Origin: Desulfoferula mesophila
Lineage (GTDB): Bacteria; Desulfobacterota; Desulfarculia; Desulfarculales; Desulfarculaceae
DNA: 64,000 bases
Direction: 5' to 3'
Assembly: GCF_037076455.1 (NCBI RefSeq)
Contig: NZ_AP028679.1
Location: forward strand, 2,123,501 to 2,187,500
A program made the position numbers and the translations under genes. The notes beneath the pieces are model-generated. The model worked only from the letters and a program-made list of their open reading frames with translations, was not told the DNA's origin and made no database searches. Position 1 is the stretch's first letter; each line of letters starts with the position of its first letter. This document shows, in pieces, positions 1 through 8,927 of the stretch.

Positions 1-884
1 AGCATCTTCAGGCGGCCCTGCACCTGCTTGGCCCGGTCCTTGCGGGTGCGGTTGCGGGCCACGAAGTCCTCGATCTGGCGCACCCGCTCCTGCTGGCTCT
101 CAAAGGCGGCCCGCTGGGCCTCGCGGCGGCGCTCCCGCTGCTCCTCGTAATGGCTGTAGTTGCCGCCGTAGGAGAATATCTGCCCCGCGTCCAACTCCAC
201 GATGCGGGTAGCCACCTTGTCCAGAAACACCCGGTCGTGGCTGACCAAGAGCAGGGCGGCGGGATTGGTGACCAGATAGCCCTCCAGCCACAACAGGGAC
301 TCCAGGTCCAGGTGGTTGGTGGGCTCGTCCAACAAGATCAAATCCGGGGCCGAGAGCAGCAGGCGGGCCAGGGCGGCGCGCATGAGCCAGCCGCCGCTCA
401 GTTCGCCCACGTCGCGGTTCAAGCGCTCCTGGTCAAAGCCCAGGCCGGCCAGCACCCGCGAGGCCCGGGCCTCCAGGTCGTAGCCGCCCAGTTGCTCGAA
501 CTGGCTCTGGAGCTGCCCTTGGCGGGCCAGCAGTTCTTCCAGCTCGGCCTCGTCGCGCACCTTGCCCAAAAGCTGGTGCACCTCGTCCAGCTCGGCCTCC
601 ACCTGGGGCAGGCTGTCGCCGGTCTCCATGGCCAGCTCCAGCACGGTCTGGCCCGACAGGGACAACAGCTCCTGGGGCAGATAGCCCAGGCGCAGGTTCT
701 TGGCCTTGAACACCTCGCCGCTGTCCGGTTCCACGGTGCCCAGCATCAGGCCCAGCAGGGTGGACTTGCCCGCCCCGTTGGGACCCACCAGTCCCAATCG
801 CTCTCCCGGGCTTACGTGCAGGTTCACCTCCTTGAGGACGTCCTGCTTGCCGTAGAATTTGCTGACGTTGTGCAAGGTGATCAT
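1..884 (-). CDS. ABC-F family ATPase, C-terminal part cut by the window edge
   Basis: Reading leftward from the ATG at 884, about 294 residues are present before the window ends. The first nucleotide-binding domain is complete: Walker A GPNGAGKST (residues 34-42), signature LSGGW, Walker B LLLDEPTNHLD and switch histidine SHDR. It is followed by the charged Arg/Glu-rich linker typical of ABC-F proteins such as Uup and EttA. No membrane segment is seen. Family knowledge: two ABC domains in one chain acting on the ribosome rather than in transport. The second ABC domain must lie outside the window, so the ABC-F subtype cannot be assigned. It is divergent from the transporter gene that starts at 988. 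Confidence 0.93.
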   Translation of the reverse strand, partial: MITLHNVSKFYGKQDVLKEVNLHVSPGERLGLVGPNGAGKSTLLGLMLGTVEPDSGEVFKAKNLRLGYLPQELLSLSGQTVLELAMETGDSLPQVEAELDEVHQLLGKVRDEAELEELLARQGQLQSQFEQLGGYDLEARASRVLAGLGFDQERLNRDVGELSGGWLMRAALARLLLSAPDLILLDEPTNHLDLESLLWLEGYLVTNPAALLLVSHDRVFLDKVATRIVELDAGQIFSYGGNYSHYEEQRERRREAQRAAFESQQERVRQIEDFVARNRTRKDRAKQVQGRLKM

Positions 885-951
885 GGGGCCAGAAGATAAC
901 ATCCGCACGGGCCCTCGGCAAGCCGTGGCCTGCCCTAACACCCCGTGGCCG

Positions 952-960
952 TGCTATATT
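952..960 (+). promoter_or_regulatory. Extended -10 promoter for the nucleoside transporter
   Basis: TG-C-TATATT gives an extended -10 element without a good -35. The predicted transcript start, near 967, is about 21 bases before the ATG at 988. This is a motif match only. Confidence 0.4.
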
Positions 961-987
961 CACAGGCACACCCCAGACGGAGAGGCT

Positions 988-2286
988 ATGCAGGAAGCGC
1001 CCTGGTTCTACAACCTGATTTCCCTGGGCGGCCTGGTCGCCCTGGTGCTGCTGGCCCGGCTCTCGGGCCTGGGCCGGGGGCCAACCGCCTGGCGCACCCT
1101 GATCTGGGGCCTGGGCCTGCAACTGCTCATCGGGGCCCTGGTCTTCGCCCTGCCCAGCGGGCGCTACGGCCTGCTGGCGGTCAACGACGCCATGGTGGCC
1201 CTGCTGGGCTACTCCCAGGCGGGCATACGTTTCCTGTTCGGCCCCCTGGCCGACCAGCCGGGCGAGCCCCATTACATGGGTTTCATGCTGGCCTTGCACG
1301 CCCTGCCCACCATCGTCTTCTTCATGGCCCTCACCGCCGGTCTGTACCAGCTGGGCATCCTGCAGCGGGTGGTGCGCCTGTTTTCGCGCCTGTTCGTCAA
1401 GACCCTGGGGGCCAGCGGGGCCGAGTCCCTGGGCGTGGCCAGCCTGATGTTCGTGGGGGTGGAGTCGGCGGGCATGGTGCGGCCCTTTTTACCCAAGTTC
1501 ACCCGCAGCGAGTTCTTCACCCTGCTCACCGCGGCCATGGCTACCGTGGCCTCCTCCACCCTGGGGGTCTACGTCATGACCCTCAAGGGCGGGTTCCCCA
1601 ACATCGCCGGGCACCTCATCAGCGCCTCGCTCCTCTCCGCCCCGGCCGCCCTGGTGGTGGCCAAGCTCATGGAGCCCGAAACCGGCGAGCCGCTCACCGC
1701 CGGGCAGGTGGTGGACCCGGCCCTGGGCAAGTACGGCGGCCTCATGGAGGCGGTCATCGCCGGGTCCAACGACGGGGTCAAGCTGGTGGTGGGAGTGGCG
1801 GCCCTGCTGCTAAGCTTTCTTAGCATCCTGGCCCTGTTCAACGGCCTGCTGGGCTGGCTCACCGGTCTGGTGGGCCTGGGCGAGCTGTCCTTGCAGGGCA
1901 TCCTGGGCTGGCTGGGCTATCCCTTTGCCCTGGCCATGGGGGTGCCCCCGGCCGACGCGGCCACGGTGGGTTCGCTTCTGGGCCAGCGGGTGCTGGTCAC
2001 CGAAATACCCGCCTATCTGCAACTGGGCGAGCTGTTGAGCCACGGCGGCCTGACCTACAGCCGTAGCGCTCTCATCGCCTCCTACGCCCTGTGCGGCTTT
2101 GCCCACGTGGCCTCGGTGGCCATTTTCCTCGGTGGTTTCGGGGCGTTGGCTCCGGGGCGCATCGGCGAGTGGTCGCGCCTGGGGCTCAAGGCCCTGTGGG
2201 CCGCCACGCTGGCCACCATGATGACCGGCTGCGTGGCGGGCCTGTTCGCCCACGGCGGGGCCACCCTGCTGGGCCTGGGGCAGTAA
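988..2286 (+). CDS. Concentrative nucleoside transporter (CNT/NupC-like)
   Basis: This 432-residue hydrophobic protein has many membrane segments. Conserved CNT blocks are recognisable: a GAESLGVASLMFVG region, the SAPAALVVAKLMEPE segment and the C-terminal AATVGSLLGQRVLVTE block followed by a membrane-rich tail. CNT proteins carry nucleosides inward with Na+ or H+. The usual GQTEAP substrate motif reads GVESAG here, so the substrate may differ. The start is the ATG at 988, behind a GGAGAG sequence; an upstream in-frame start at 859 would overlap the divergent ABC-F gene and has no support. A bidirectional terminator follows. Confidence 0.85.
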   Translation: MQEAPWFYNLISLGGLVALVLLARLSGLGRGPTAWRTLIWGLGLQLLIGALVFALPSGRYGLLAVNDAMVALLGYSQAGIRFLFGPLADQPGEPHYMGFMLALHALPTIVFFMALTAGLYQLGILQRVVRLFSRLFVKTLGASGAESLGVASLMFVGVESAGMVRPFLPKFTRSEFFTLLTAAMATVASSTLGVYVMTLKGGFPNIAGHLISASLLSAPAALVVAKLMEPETGEPLTAGQVVDPALGKYGGLMEAVIAGSNDGVKLVVGVAALLLSFLSILALFNGLLGWLTGLVGLGELSLQGILGWLGYPFALAMGVPPADAATVGSLLGQRVLVTEIPAYLQLGELLSHGGLTYSRSALIASYALCGFAHVASVAIFLGGFGALAPGRIGEWSRLGLKALWAATLATMMTGCVAGLFAHGGATLLGLGQ

Positions 2287-2304
2287 GCGGGCGCGGTTGG
2301 GGCA

Positions 2305-2351
2305 CAAAAAAACCGGCGGCTGGCCTGAACCAACCGCCGGTGGGGTTTTTT
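2305..2351. terminator. Bidirectional intrinsic terminator
   Basis: The stem ACCGGCGG / CCGCCGGT is flanked by an A-run on the left and a T-run on the right. It can end both the plus-strand transporter transcript and the minus-strand tRNA transcript. Confidence 0.8.
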
Positions 2352-2354
2352 AAG

Positions 2355-2431
2355 TGGTCGGGACGACTGGATTTGAACCAGCGACCCCTTGAACCCCATT
2401 CAAGTGCGCTCCCATACTGCGCCACGTCCCG
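2355..2431 (-). tRNA. tRNA-Pro (anticodon GGG)
   Basis: This is a 77-base cloverleaf read on the minus strand. The acceptor stem is CGGGACG/CGTCCCG with A73 and a genome-encoded CCA. The anticodon stem is CTTGA/TCAAG with the seven-base loop ATGGGGT, giving anticodon GGG, and the T-arm contains GGTTCAAATCC. It decodes CCC proline codons. Confidence 0.95.
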
Positions 2432-2476
2432 ACGCGAAAGGATTTGTACCATCAGGGCGGGGTGTTGTCAATCGGG

Positions 2477-3661
2477 CTAGGCGTTTCTAAGCAAACTCAG
2501 CAGCGCTTTTTCCAGCATCTCCCGCGCCGCGGCCCAATCTCCCCCCACCCGCCGGGGCCGGGGGAACCAGGCGGCCTGGACCGCGGCCCCCTCGGCCACG
2601 GGCTCCTGCCCGGCCAACAGCGCGGCCTGGGCCCTGAGCACCACCTCGCCGTGAGCCAAGATGGGCTCCAGGGCCTGTTCCAGCTCCTGGTCCAGCGAAT
2701 CATCTCCCGCCCACAGGGCCAGGGCCCCGCTCAAGCGGGCCAGCTCGTAAAACTCCAGGCCTCGGGCCCCCCGCTGCCACAGAGGCATCACCGGGTGGCG
2801 GGTCTGCCACAGTCCCAGGTCGCGGCCCTGCTCCCACAAGGCGGCGCAACGGGCCGCCAGACGGCCCACAAGCGGTGAAGGGGCGTTGGGCGGGGTCTTG
2901 GGCCGTCCCGGGGCCTCCGGGCCCAGCCAGGCGCGCCAGAGGCGTTCCAAGGCCTGGCCCGCCGGTTGTTCGCCGGGGGTGTCAAGGTGGGGGTAGGACA
3001 ACAGCAGGCGCCCTTGCCCATAGCGGCCCTCGATCACTGCTGGCTGCCCCCACAGGGGGGCCGGGTCCAGGGATACGCCGTAATCCGACTCGCGGGCGGC
3101 CACCTCGTCCGGGTCGCTCTGGCCCAGGGCCAAATCAAAGGCGCACAACTCCTCGGTGGGGCCGTGGTAGCGGGCCAGGACGCTGATGGACGGATCGTCG
3201 GGTTCGCTGAACTGACCGGGCCACCACACCGGCCAGGCGGCCAGAGTCTCGCCGTGTCGCCACAGGGGGTGGCCCCTAGCCTCGGGACAGGGGGATATCT
3301 TAACCGGGCCGCTCAGGCCGGGCAGGCGTTGCGCGCCCGAGGCCCGGTCCAGGGGTACCAGGCCCAGGCCGTCGTCCACGCTCAGCGCCAGGCCCGCCCC
3401 GCCGCAAAAACCCAGGTAGGTGCCGCTATGGCATACGAAGCGCTCGATGGCCGTGGCGCCCAGGGAACCCAGGGCCGCTTTCTTGCGGGCCGACCAGCCG
3501 CCGGGCACCACCAAAAGGCTGGCGCCCTCCAGGCCGCCAGTGGCGATCTGGGCGGCGCTGATGGGCTCCAGGGCCAGGCCGCGTTGCCAGGCCGCCTCCA
3601 GGGTCATCAAAGACCACAGGCCTCCGGTGTCCCAGAGCAGGCGGGCGGGGCAGGGGGGCAA
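2477..3661 (-). CDS. BPL_N-type glutamine-amidotransferase-like protein
   Basis: A 394-residue protein. The N-terminal ~240 residues resemble the class-I glutamine amidotransferase-like domain found at the N-terminus of some biotin-protein ligases (BPL_N): a LLVVPGG strand, a nucleophile-elbow-like GFCGGAG, and a late YGQGRLLLSYPHLD strand that places a histidine near the active site. The remaining ~150 residues are Ala/Leu-rich and helical and I do not recognise them. The start is a TTG at 3661, five bases after the tldD stop, with AGGG at suitable spacing, so translation is probably coupled to tldD. The substrate is unknown. Confidence 0.7.
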   Translation of the reverse strand: MPPCPARLLWDTGGLWSLMTLEAAWQRGLALEPISAAQIATGGLEGASLLVVPGGWSARKKAALGSLGATAIERFVCHSGTYLGFCGGAGLALSVDDGLGLVPLDRASGAQRLPGLSGPVKISPCPEARGHPLWRHGETLAAWPVWWPGQFSEPDDPSISVLARYHGPTEELCAFDLALGQSDPDEVAARESDYGVSLDPAPLWGQPAVIEGRYGQGRLLLSYPHLDTPGEQPAGQALERLWRAWLGPEAPGRPKTPPNAPSPLVGRLAARCAALWEQGRDLGLWQTRHPVMPLWQRGARGLEFYELARLSGALALWAGDDSLDQELEQALEPILAHGEVVLRAQAALLAGQEPVAEGAAVQAAWFPRPRRVGGDWAAAREMLEKALLSLLRNA

Positions 3662-3666
3662 GCCGC

Positions 3667-5052
3667 TCAGCCCTGCTGGTGTCCGCCCACCACCAGGCGG
3701 GGGATGCGCAGGGTGGGTTGGGCGTCGCCCACCGGCGAGCCCTGGCCGTCCTTGCCGCAGGTGCCCAGGCTCCAGCCCTGGTCGTTGCCCACCTTGTCGA
3801 TCTGGCTGAGCACCTCGGGCCCGTTGCCGGTGAGTGTGGCCCCGCGCACCGGGCGGTCCACCTTGCCGTCCCGGATGAGATAGCCCTCGCTCACCTCGAA
3901 CACGAAGTCGCCGTTGATGGTGTTGACCTGGCCGCCGCCCATTTTGCGCACAAAGAGGCCGTCGCCGGTGGTGCGCACGATGCTTTCGGGATCATCGGCT
4001 CCGGGCGCGATCAAGGTGTTGGTCATGCGGGGGATGGGACGGTTGCGATAGCTCTCCCGGCGGCCGTTGCCAGTGGGCTGGGCCTCCAGCTTCCAGGCCG
4101 AGAGCCGGTCCTGCAAATAGCCCTTGAGCACGCCCTGGTCGATGACCACGTTCTTGCGGCAGGGGGTGCCCTCGTCGTCGAAACCGCCCGAGCCCCGGCG
4201 GCCGGGCACCGTGCCGTCGTCGATCACGGTGACCAGGGGGTTGGCCACCTGCTGGCCGACGCGGTCCGCATACACGCTCATGTTCTCGTAGACCAGATCG
4301 CCTTCCAGGCCGTGGCCCACCGCCTCGTGCACCATGGTGCCGCCCGCCTCGGCCGATATGACCACCGGCATGGCCCCGCCGGGCGCGGGATCGGCCTCCA
4401 GCATGAGCACCGCCCGCCGGGCCGCCTCCTGGGCCACCTTCACCGGATCCTTGCGCTCGAATATCTCCATGCCCCCGATGCCGCCCATGGACTCGTAGCC
4501 GGTTTGCACCCGGCCGTCCTGGGTGGCCACGCAGTGCACGGCCATGATGATCTGGCTGCGCTCCTCCTCGGCCTCCACGCCCAGGGAGTTGAGGATGCGC
4601 ACCTGCTGGCCCCGATCCATGTAGATCACCCGCACCTGGCTGATGCGGCTGTCCACCGCCCGGGCCGCGGCCTCGGCCGCCTTGACCATGTCCACCTTGA
4701 CGGCGGTGGCGGCGTCCTTGAAGGGCTTGACCGTGTGGGTTACCAGGCCCGGCGCGGCCGGTACCAGGGTCTGGGGAGCCACCGGCTGTCCCTGGGCCAA
4801 CAGGGCCAGGCTATGGGCCAGGGGCAGCAGGGCCGCCTGGTCAAAGGAATTGCCGTAGGCGTAGGCGGTCTTGAGGTCGTAGATCAGGCGCAGGCCGGCG
4901 CCCTGGTCCACGCCGCCCAAGACCTTTTCCACCTTGCCGTCGTCCATGACGATCATCAGGCCGGTGGAGCGCTCCAGGAACAGCTCGGACATCTGGCCGC
5001 CGCCGGCCAGGGCGGCTTCCAACACGGGCAGGGCGTCGCAGTCAAGGCTCAT
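3667..5052 (-). CDS. tldD: TldD-family metalloprotease
   Basis: A 461-residue protein with the TldD signature HEAVGHGLEGD. The HExxxH zinc motif uses H242, E243 and H247. The C-terminal region with the GSGGFDDEG and VLKGYLQD segments is also typical. TldD works with TldE (PmbA) as a heterodimer that trims peptides, for example in modified-peptide or antitoxin processing. No tldE partner is in the window. The ATG at 5052 has AGGA upstream. It is first in a two-gene unit with the amidotransferase-like gene. Confidence 0.92.
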   Translation of the reverse strand: MSLDCDALPVLEAALAGGGQMSELFLERSTGLMIVMDDGKVEKVLGGVDQGAGLRLIYDLKTAYAYGNSFDQAALLPLAHSLALLAQGQPVAPQTLVPAAPGLVTHTVKPFKDAATAVKVDMVKAAEAAARAVDSRISQVRVIYMDRGQQVRILNSLGVEAEEERSQIIMAVHCVATQDGRVQTGYESMGGIGGMEIFERKDPVKVAQEAARRAVLMLEADPAPGGAMPVVISAEAGGTMVHEAVGHGLEGDLVYENMSVYADRVGQQVANPLVTVIDDGTVPGRRGSGGFDDEGTPCRKNVVIDQGVLKGYLQDRLSAWKLEAQPTGNGRRESYRNRPIPRMTNTLIAPGADDPESIVRTTGDGLFVRKMGGGQVNTINGDFVFEVSEGYLIRDGKVDRPVRGATLTGNGPEVLSQIDKVGNDQGWSLGTCGKDGQGSPVGDAQPTLRIPRLVVGGHQQG

Positions 5053-5162
5053 GATAAGCTATCCTATTGATTGATCTATTAAAGATTTTAAATATACCCG
5101 GCCCGGCAAAAATAGCACACCCCGAAGGGCCGGTCAACGCGGCGCGCCGGACCGGCTCACCA

Positions 5163-5191
5163 TTGACACCCGCAGGCGCTACGCGTAAGAT
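5163..5191 (+). promoter_or_regulatory. Sigma-70-type promoter for the rhodanese-like gene
   Basis: TTGACA, a 17-base spacer and TAAGAT. The predicted start, near 5198, lies 27 bases before the favoured ATG at 5225. Confidence 0.65.
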
Positions 5192-5224
5192 CAGCAAGCC
5201 GACTGAGTGATGAAAAGGATTGTT

Positions 5225-5857
5225 ATGATTCGTACAATTGTAATTTTTATAATGACCTGCTTGCTGGCGTTGGCCGGGCCGGCCATGGCCAAGCAACCCA
5301 TGGAGCCCATCACCATCAGCGTGTTGGAGGCGGCCCAGATGCTGGCCTCCCAGCCCAAGGAAGTGTTCCTGGTGGACGTGCGCACCCGAGCGGAATACGC
5401 CTTGATGGGGCATCCTCCCCAGGCCTACAACGTGCCCTGGCGCTTGGCCACCGGAGATTTTCAGATCAAGGGTGGCTCCTATCAGGGCAACAAGGTCACC
5501 TTCACCGGCTACCAGCTAAGTCCCAAACCCAACCCGGATTTCATCGGGGTGGTCAAGTCCCTGTTCAAGCCCGGCGACAAGCTGCTTATCCTTTCCACCG
5601 ACGGGGAGCAGGGCGCCCAGGCCGCCGCCGCCCTGTCTAAAGCGGGTTTCACCCAGGTGTTCAACCTGGAGCATGGCTTTTTGGGCCAGCCCCTGCTGGT
5701 GGAAAAACAGGCCGAGTTGGCCGAGAAGTATTCCCCCCTTTACGGCATCCAGGGCCGTCTCAACGGCTGGGTGTTCTGGGGACTGCCGGTGACCCACCAG
5801 ATGGACCCCCGCTACATCTATCCGCCCGACACCAAACGCATGCAGACCCAGAAGTAG
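5225..5857 (+). CDS. Exported rhodanese-like domain protein lacking the catalytic cysteine
   Basis: A 210-residue protein with a signal peptide (hydrophobic core after MIRT, likely cleavage after AMA near residue 22). The rhodanese fold is recognisable from VFLVDVRTRAEYALMGHPP, a long middle insert, LLILSTDGEQGAQAA and a GFTQVFNLEHGF block. The active-site loop that normally carries the persulfide cysteine reads STDGEQGA, with no Cys, so sulfurtransferase activity is unlikely. I chose ATG 5225 because AAGGA sits five bases before it and it gives a clean signal peptide; in-frame GTG 5207 and ATG 5210 are alternatives. It is convergent with hflX, one base apart. Confidence 0.8.
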   Translation: MIRTIVIFIMTCLLALAGPAMAKQPMEPITISVLEAAQMLASQPKEVFLVDVRTRAEYALMGHPPQAYNVPWRLATGDFQIKGGSYQGNKVTFTGYQLSPKPNPDFIGVVKSLFKPGDKLLILSTDGEQGAQAAAALSKAGFTQVFNLEHGFLGQPLLVEKQAELAEKYSPLYGIQGRLNGWVFWGLPVTHQMDPRYIYPPDTKRMQTQK

Positions 5858-5858
5858 G

Positions 5859-7547
5859 TCAGGGCTCCGCCGTCTCTTGATCCGCTGAGAGATAGTCTCG
5901 CCCGGCCGCTTCCCAGCCGCCGGCGATATCCACCATGCGCTCGATACGCTCCAATAGCGGCGGCAGGGTCTTGGGCCTCAGGGCGCTGACCACCACGCCG
6001 TCGTAGCGGTTGGCCAGGCGCTCCAGGGCCTCGGCCGGGGCCGCGTCGGCCTTGTTGAGCACTAACAGGCGGGGCGCGTTGGTGAACTCCATCTGATCCA
6101 GGATGGCGTCCACCGCCTGGATCTGCTCCTCCACCTGGGGGTTGGAGGCGTCGGCCACGTGCAACAGCAGGTCGGCCTGCTCCAACTCCTCCAGGGTGGC
6201 CCCAAAGGCCCGCTTGAGCTCCTCGGGCAGGTCGCGGATGAAGCCCACCGTGTCGGTGATGATCACCTCCCGCTCGCGGGGAAAACGCAGGCGGCGGGTG
6301 GTGGGGTCCAGGGTGGCGAAGAGCCGGTTCTCGGCCTTGACTTCGCTGCCGGTCAGGGCGTTGAGCAGGGTGGATTTGCCGGCGTTGGTGTAGCCCACGA
6401 TGCTCAGCACCGGCAGGCCGCCCCGGGCCCGGGCCTCGCGGCGGCGTCCCCGTTGACGGGCGATCTGGTCCAAGTCCTTTTCCAGGCGGTTCAACCTCTG
6501 ACGCACCCGGCGGCGATCTATCTCCAGCCTGGTCTCGCCGGGCCCCCGGCCTCCGATGCCGCCGGTAAGGCGGCTCAGGCCGTCGTCGCGGGCGCTCAGG
6601 CGGGGCATGAGGTACTTGAGCTGGGCCATCTCCACCTGGAGCTTGCCCTCGCGGGTGGCGGCCCGCTGGGCGAAGATGTCCAGGATGAGCTGGGTGCGGT
6701 CGATGAACTTCAGCTCCGCGCCGGTGGCCGCGGCCAGGGAGCGGGCCTGGCTGGGGTTGAGGTTCTGGTCCAGCACCAGCACGTCGGCGCCCAGGCGCAG
6801 GGCGGTGATCAACACTTGGTTCAGCTTGCCGGGGCCGATGAGGGTGCGCGGGTCGGGCTTGCGGCGGCGCTGGGTCACGCGCCCCACCACGCTGAGCCCG
6901 GCGGAGCGGGCCAGCTCGGCCAACTCGTCCAGGCGCTCTTCGGCCTCGGCCGCCGGTCCGCTGCTCACGCTGATGAGCAGGGCCGCGCCTGCCTCGCCCA
7001 CCTCGCGGCCGGATACACTGCGGGCCAGCTCTTCCTCCAGGCTGCGCACCAGGCGGGCCAGGTCTTCGGGCGGCTGGCCGGGAGGGAAGGGCTCCAGCAG
7101 GCGGTAGTCGCGCTCGGCCTCGGGCTGGGGCAAGAGATGGGCCGCGTGAATCAGGCCGGGCAGGCCGTCCTCGCGCACCTCCAGGGTGGCGCTCAGATCC
7201 CAGCGCTTGAGGGAAAGGTCGGTCAAGTCGCCGGGGAATAGGCCCCCCTGGCCCAGGCTGGTGTGCAGCCAGGTGAAACCGGCCAAGCGTCCCGGGCCCC
7301 GGCGCAGGCGGCTGGGCTGGGGCGAAGCGATGCCCTGGGGAGAGCCCACCACCACCTGCTCCACCTCGCCCCGGCGGCTGAGCACCAGGCCCACCGGCCG
7401 GGCCAGCTCGGCGCTCAGGCGGGCCAGGTCCAGGGCCTGCTCGGGCAGGATGAGCGCCTCCGGGGGCAGGCGGCGGCGGTAGAGGTTGTTCAGCCGTTTT
7501 ATCTGGCTGGATTTGAGGCCGGTGGTGGGGCCCAGAACCTTGGCCAA
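5859..7547 (-). CDS. hflX: HflX-type ribosome-associated GTPase
   Basis: A 562-residue protein, longer than E. coli HflX (about 426) because of an N-terminal extension of roughly 150-180 residues. The HflX subdomain has the LIGPGKLNQV and DQNLNPSQARSL motifs, followed by the glycine-rich GGIGGRGPGETRLE segment, G1 GYTNAGKST, G3 DTVGFIRDLP and G4 NKAD. HflX splits or rescues stalled ribosomes after stress. The start lies three bases downstream of the dnaB stop, so it is the last gene of the rpsF-rpsR-DUF2232-rplI-dnaB-hflX run. The role of the extension is unknown. Confidence 0.93.
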   Translation of the reverse strand: MAKVLGPTTGLKSSQIKRLNNLYRRRLPPEALILPEQALDLARLSAELARPVGLVLSRRGEVEQVVVGSPQGIASPQPSRLRRGPGRLAGFTWLHTSLGQGGLFPGDLTDLSLKRWDLSATLEVREDGLPGLIHAAHLLPQPEAERDYRLLEPFPPGQPPEDLARLVRSLEEELARSVSGREVGEAGAALLISVSSGPAAEAEERLDELAELARSAGLSVVGRVTQRRRKPDPRTLIGPGKLNQVLITALRLGADVLVLDQNLNPSQARSLAAATGAELKFIDRTQLILDIFAQRAATREGKLQVEMAQLKYLMPRLSARDDGLSRLTGGIGGRGPGETRLEIDRRRVRQRLNRLEKDLDQIARQRGRRREARARGGLPVLSIVGYTNAGKSTLLNALTGSEVKAENRLFATLDPTTRRLRFPREREVIITDTVGFIRDLPEELKRAFGATLEELEQADLLLHVADASNPQVEEQIQAVDAILDQMEFTNAPRLLVLNKADAAPAEALERLANRYDGVVVSALRPKTLPPLLERIERMVDIAGGWEAAGRDYLSADQETAEP

Positions 7548-7550
7548 GGC

Positions 7551-8924
7551 CTACTCCGGCACCGGGTCGAAGGTGAGGTCCTCGAAGCGGGTGAGGTCGT
7601 CCAAAAAGGCCAGGCGCACCGTGCCGGTGGGGCCGTTGCGCTGCTTGCCGATGATGATCTCGGCCACGTTGTCGTCGTCCTCTTCGGGGTCGTCGCGCTT
7701 TTTGTAGACCTTCTTGCGGTAGATGAAGGCGATGACGTCGGCGTCCTGCTCGATGGCTCCGGACTCGCGCAGGTCGCTGAGCATGGGGCGCTTGTCTCCG
7801 CCGGGGCGCTCCTCCACCTTGCGGTTGAGCTGGCTCAGGGCCACCACCGGCACGGAGAGCTCCTTGGCCAGGGCCTTGAGCGAGCGGGAGATGTTGCTGA
7901 TCTCCTGCTCGCGGCTCTCGGTGGAGCCCCGGCCGCGCATGAGCTGGAGGTAGTCCACCAGGATGAGCCCCAGGCCGTGCTCCAGCTTGAGGCGGCGGGC
8001 CTTGGCCCTAAGGTCCAACACCGACAGGGCCGGGGTGTCGTCGATATAGATGGGCGAGCCGTGCAGACGGTCGGCCGCCTGGGTCAGGGCCGGGAAGTCC
8101 TGGTTGTGCGAGAGGAAGCCGGAGCGGATCTTTTCGCCGGAAACCCGGGCCTCCGAGGCTAGCAGGCGCATGCCCAACTGCTCCTTGCTCATCTCCAGGC
8201 TGAAGATGGCCACCACCACTCCGGCCTCCAGGGCCGCGTTGGAGGCGATGTTCAGGGCAAAGGCGGTCTTACCCATGGAGGGCCGCCCGGCGATGATGAT
8301 CAGATCGCCGGGCTGCAGGCCGGTGGTGAGCTGATCCATCTTTTTAAAACCGGTGGGCACCCCGGAGACCTGGCCCTTGCTCTTGAAGCGCTCCTCGATG
8401 ATCTTGAGGGAGCTGGTAACCACCTCGCCGATGGGGCTCACCTGGGAGCTCAGGCGCTCCTGGGTGGCCGCGAAGATGGCCCGTTCCGCCCCTTCCAGGG
8501 CGATTTCCGGCTCTGCCTGGTGGGCGTGGGCTTCGTCGATGGCCTTGTGGGCCGCGTTGATGAAGCCCCGGAGCAGGGACTTGTCCTTGACCAGGGAGGC
8601 GTAGTGATCCACGTGGGCGGGGCCGAGTAAAATGTCGGCCAGCTCGGCCAGGTAGGCCGCGCCGCCCACCGCGTCGATACGGGATTCGTCGGTGAGCCGC
8701 GAGGTGACGGTGATCTCGTCCACCGGCTGGTTCTTTTCATAAAGAGCCAGCATGGCCTCGTAGATGAGGCCGTGGCGGCGGTCGTAGAAGTCCGACGCCT
8801 TGAGGTGGGAGGCTACTCCGGAAAGCACCTCGCTGCCATGTACCAACACCCCGCCCAGCACCCCGCGCTCGGCGGCGAGGTCCTGGGGGGGTGCGTTGCG
8901 GCTGGAGGCGCCGTCTGGGTTCAC
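7551..8924 (-). CDS. dnaB: Replicative DNA helicase
   Basis: A 457-residue DnaB with an N-terminal domain (AERGVLGGVL, FYDRRHGLIYEAM), the RecA-like core with Walker A GRPSMGKTAFALN, Walker B region LILVDYLQLM, and the SRSLKALAKEL and ALSQLNRKVEERPGGDKRPMLSD blocks. It unwinds DNA at the replication fork as a hexamer. The start is GTG at 8924, four bases after the rplI stop. Linkage of dnaB to rplI is common in bacteria. There is no intein or insertion. Confidence 0.97.
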   Translation of the reverse strand: MNPDGASSRNAPPQDLAAERGVLGGVLVHGSEVLSGVASHLKASDFYDRRHGLIYEAMLALYEKNQPVDEITVTSRLTDESRIDAVGGAAYLAELADILLGPAHVDHYASLVKDKSLLRGFINAAHKAIDEAHAHQAEPEIALEGAERAIFAATQERLSSQVSPIGEVVTSSLKIIEERFKSKGQVSGVPTGFKKMDQLTTGLQPGDLIIIAGRPSMGKTAFALNIASNAALEAGVVVAIFSLEMSKEQLGMRLLASEARVSGEKIRSGFLSHNQDFPALTQAADRLHGSPIYIDDTPALSVLDLRAKARRLKLEHGLGLILVDYLQLMRGRGSTESREQEISNISRSLKALAKELSVPVVALSQLNRKVEERPGGDKRPMLSDLRESGAIEQDADVIAFIYRKKVYKKRDDPEEDDDNVAEIIIGKQRNGPTGTVRLAFLDDLTRFEDLTFDPVPE

Positions 8925-8927
8925 GCC

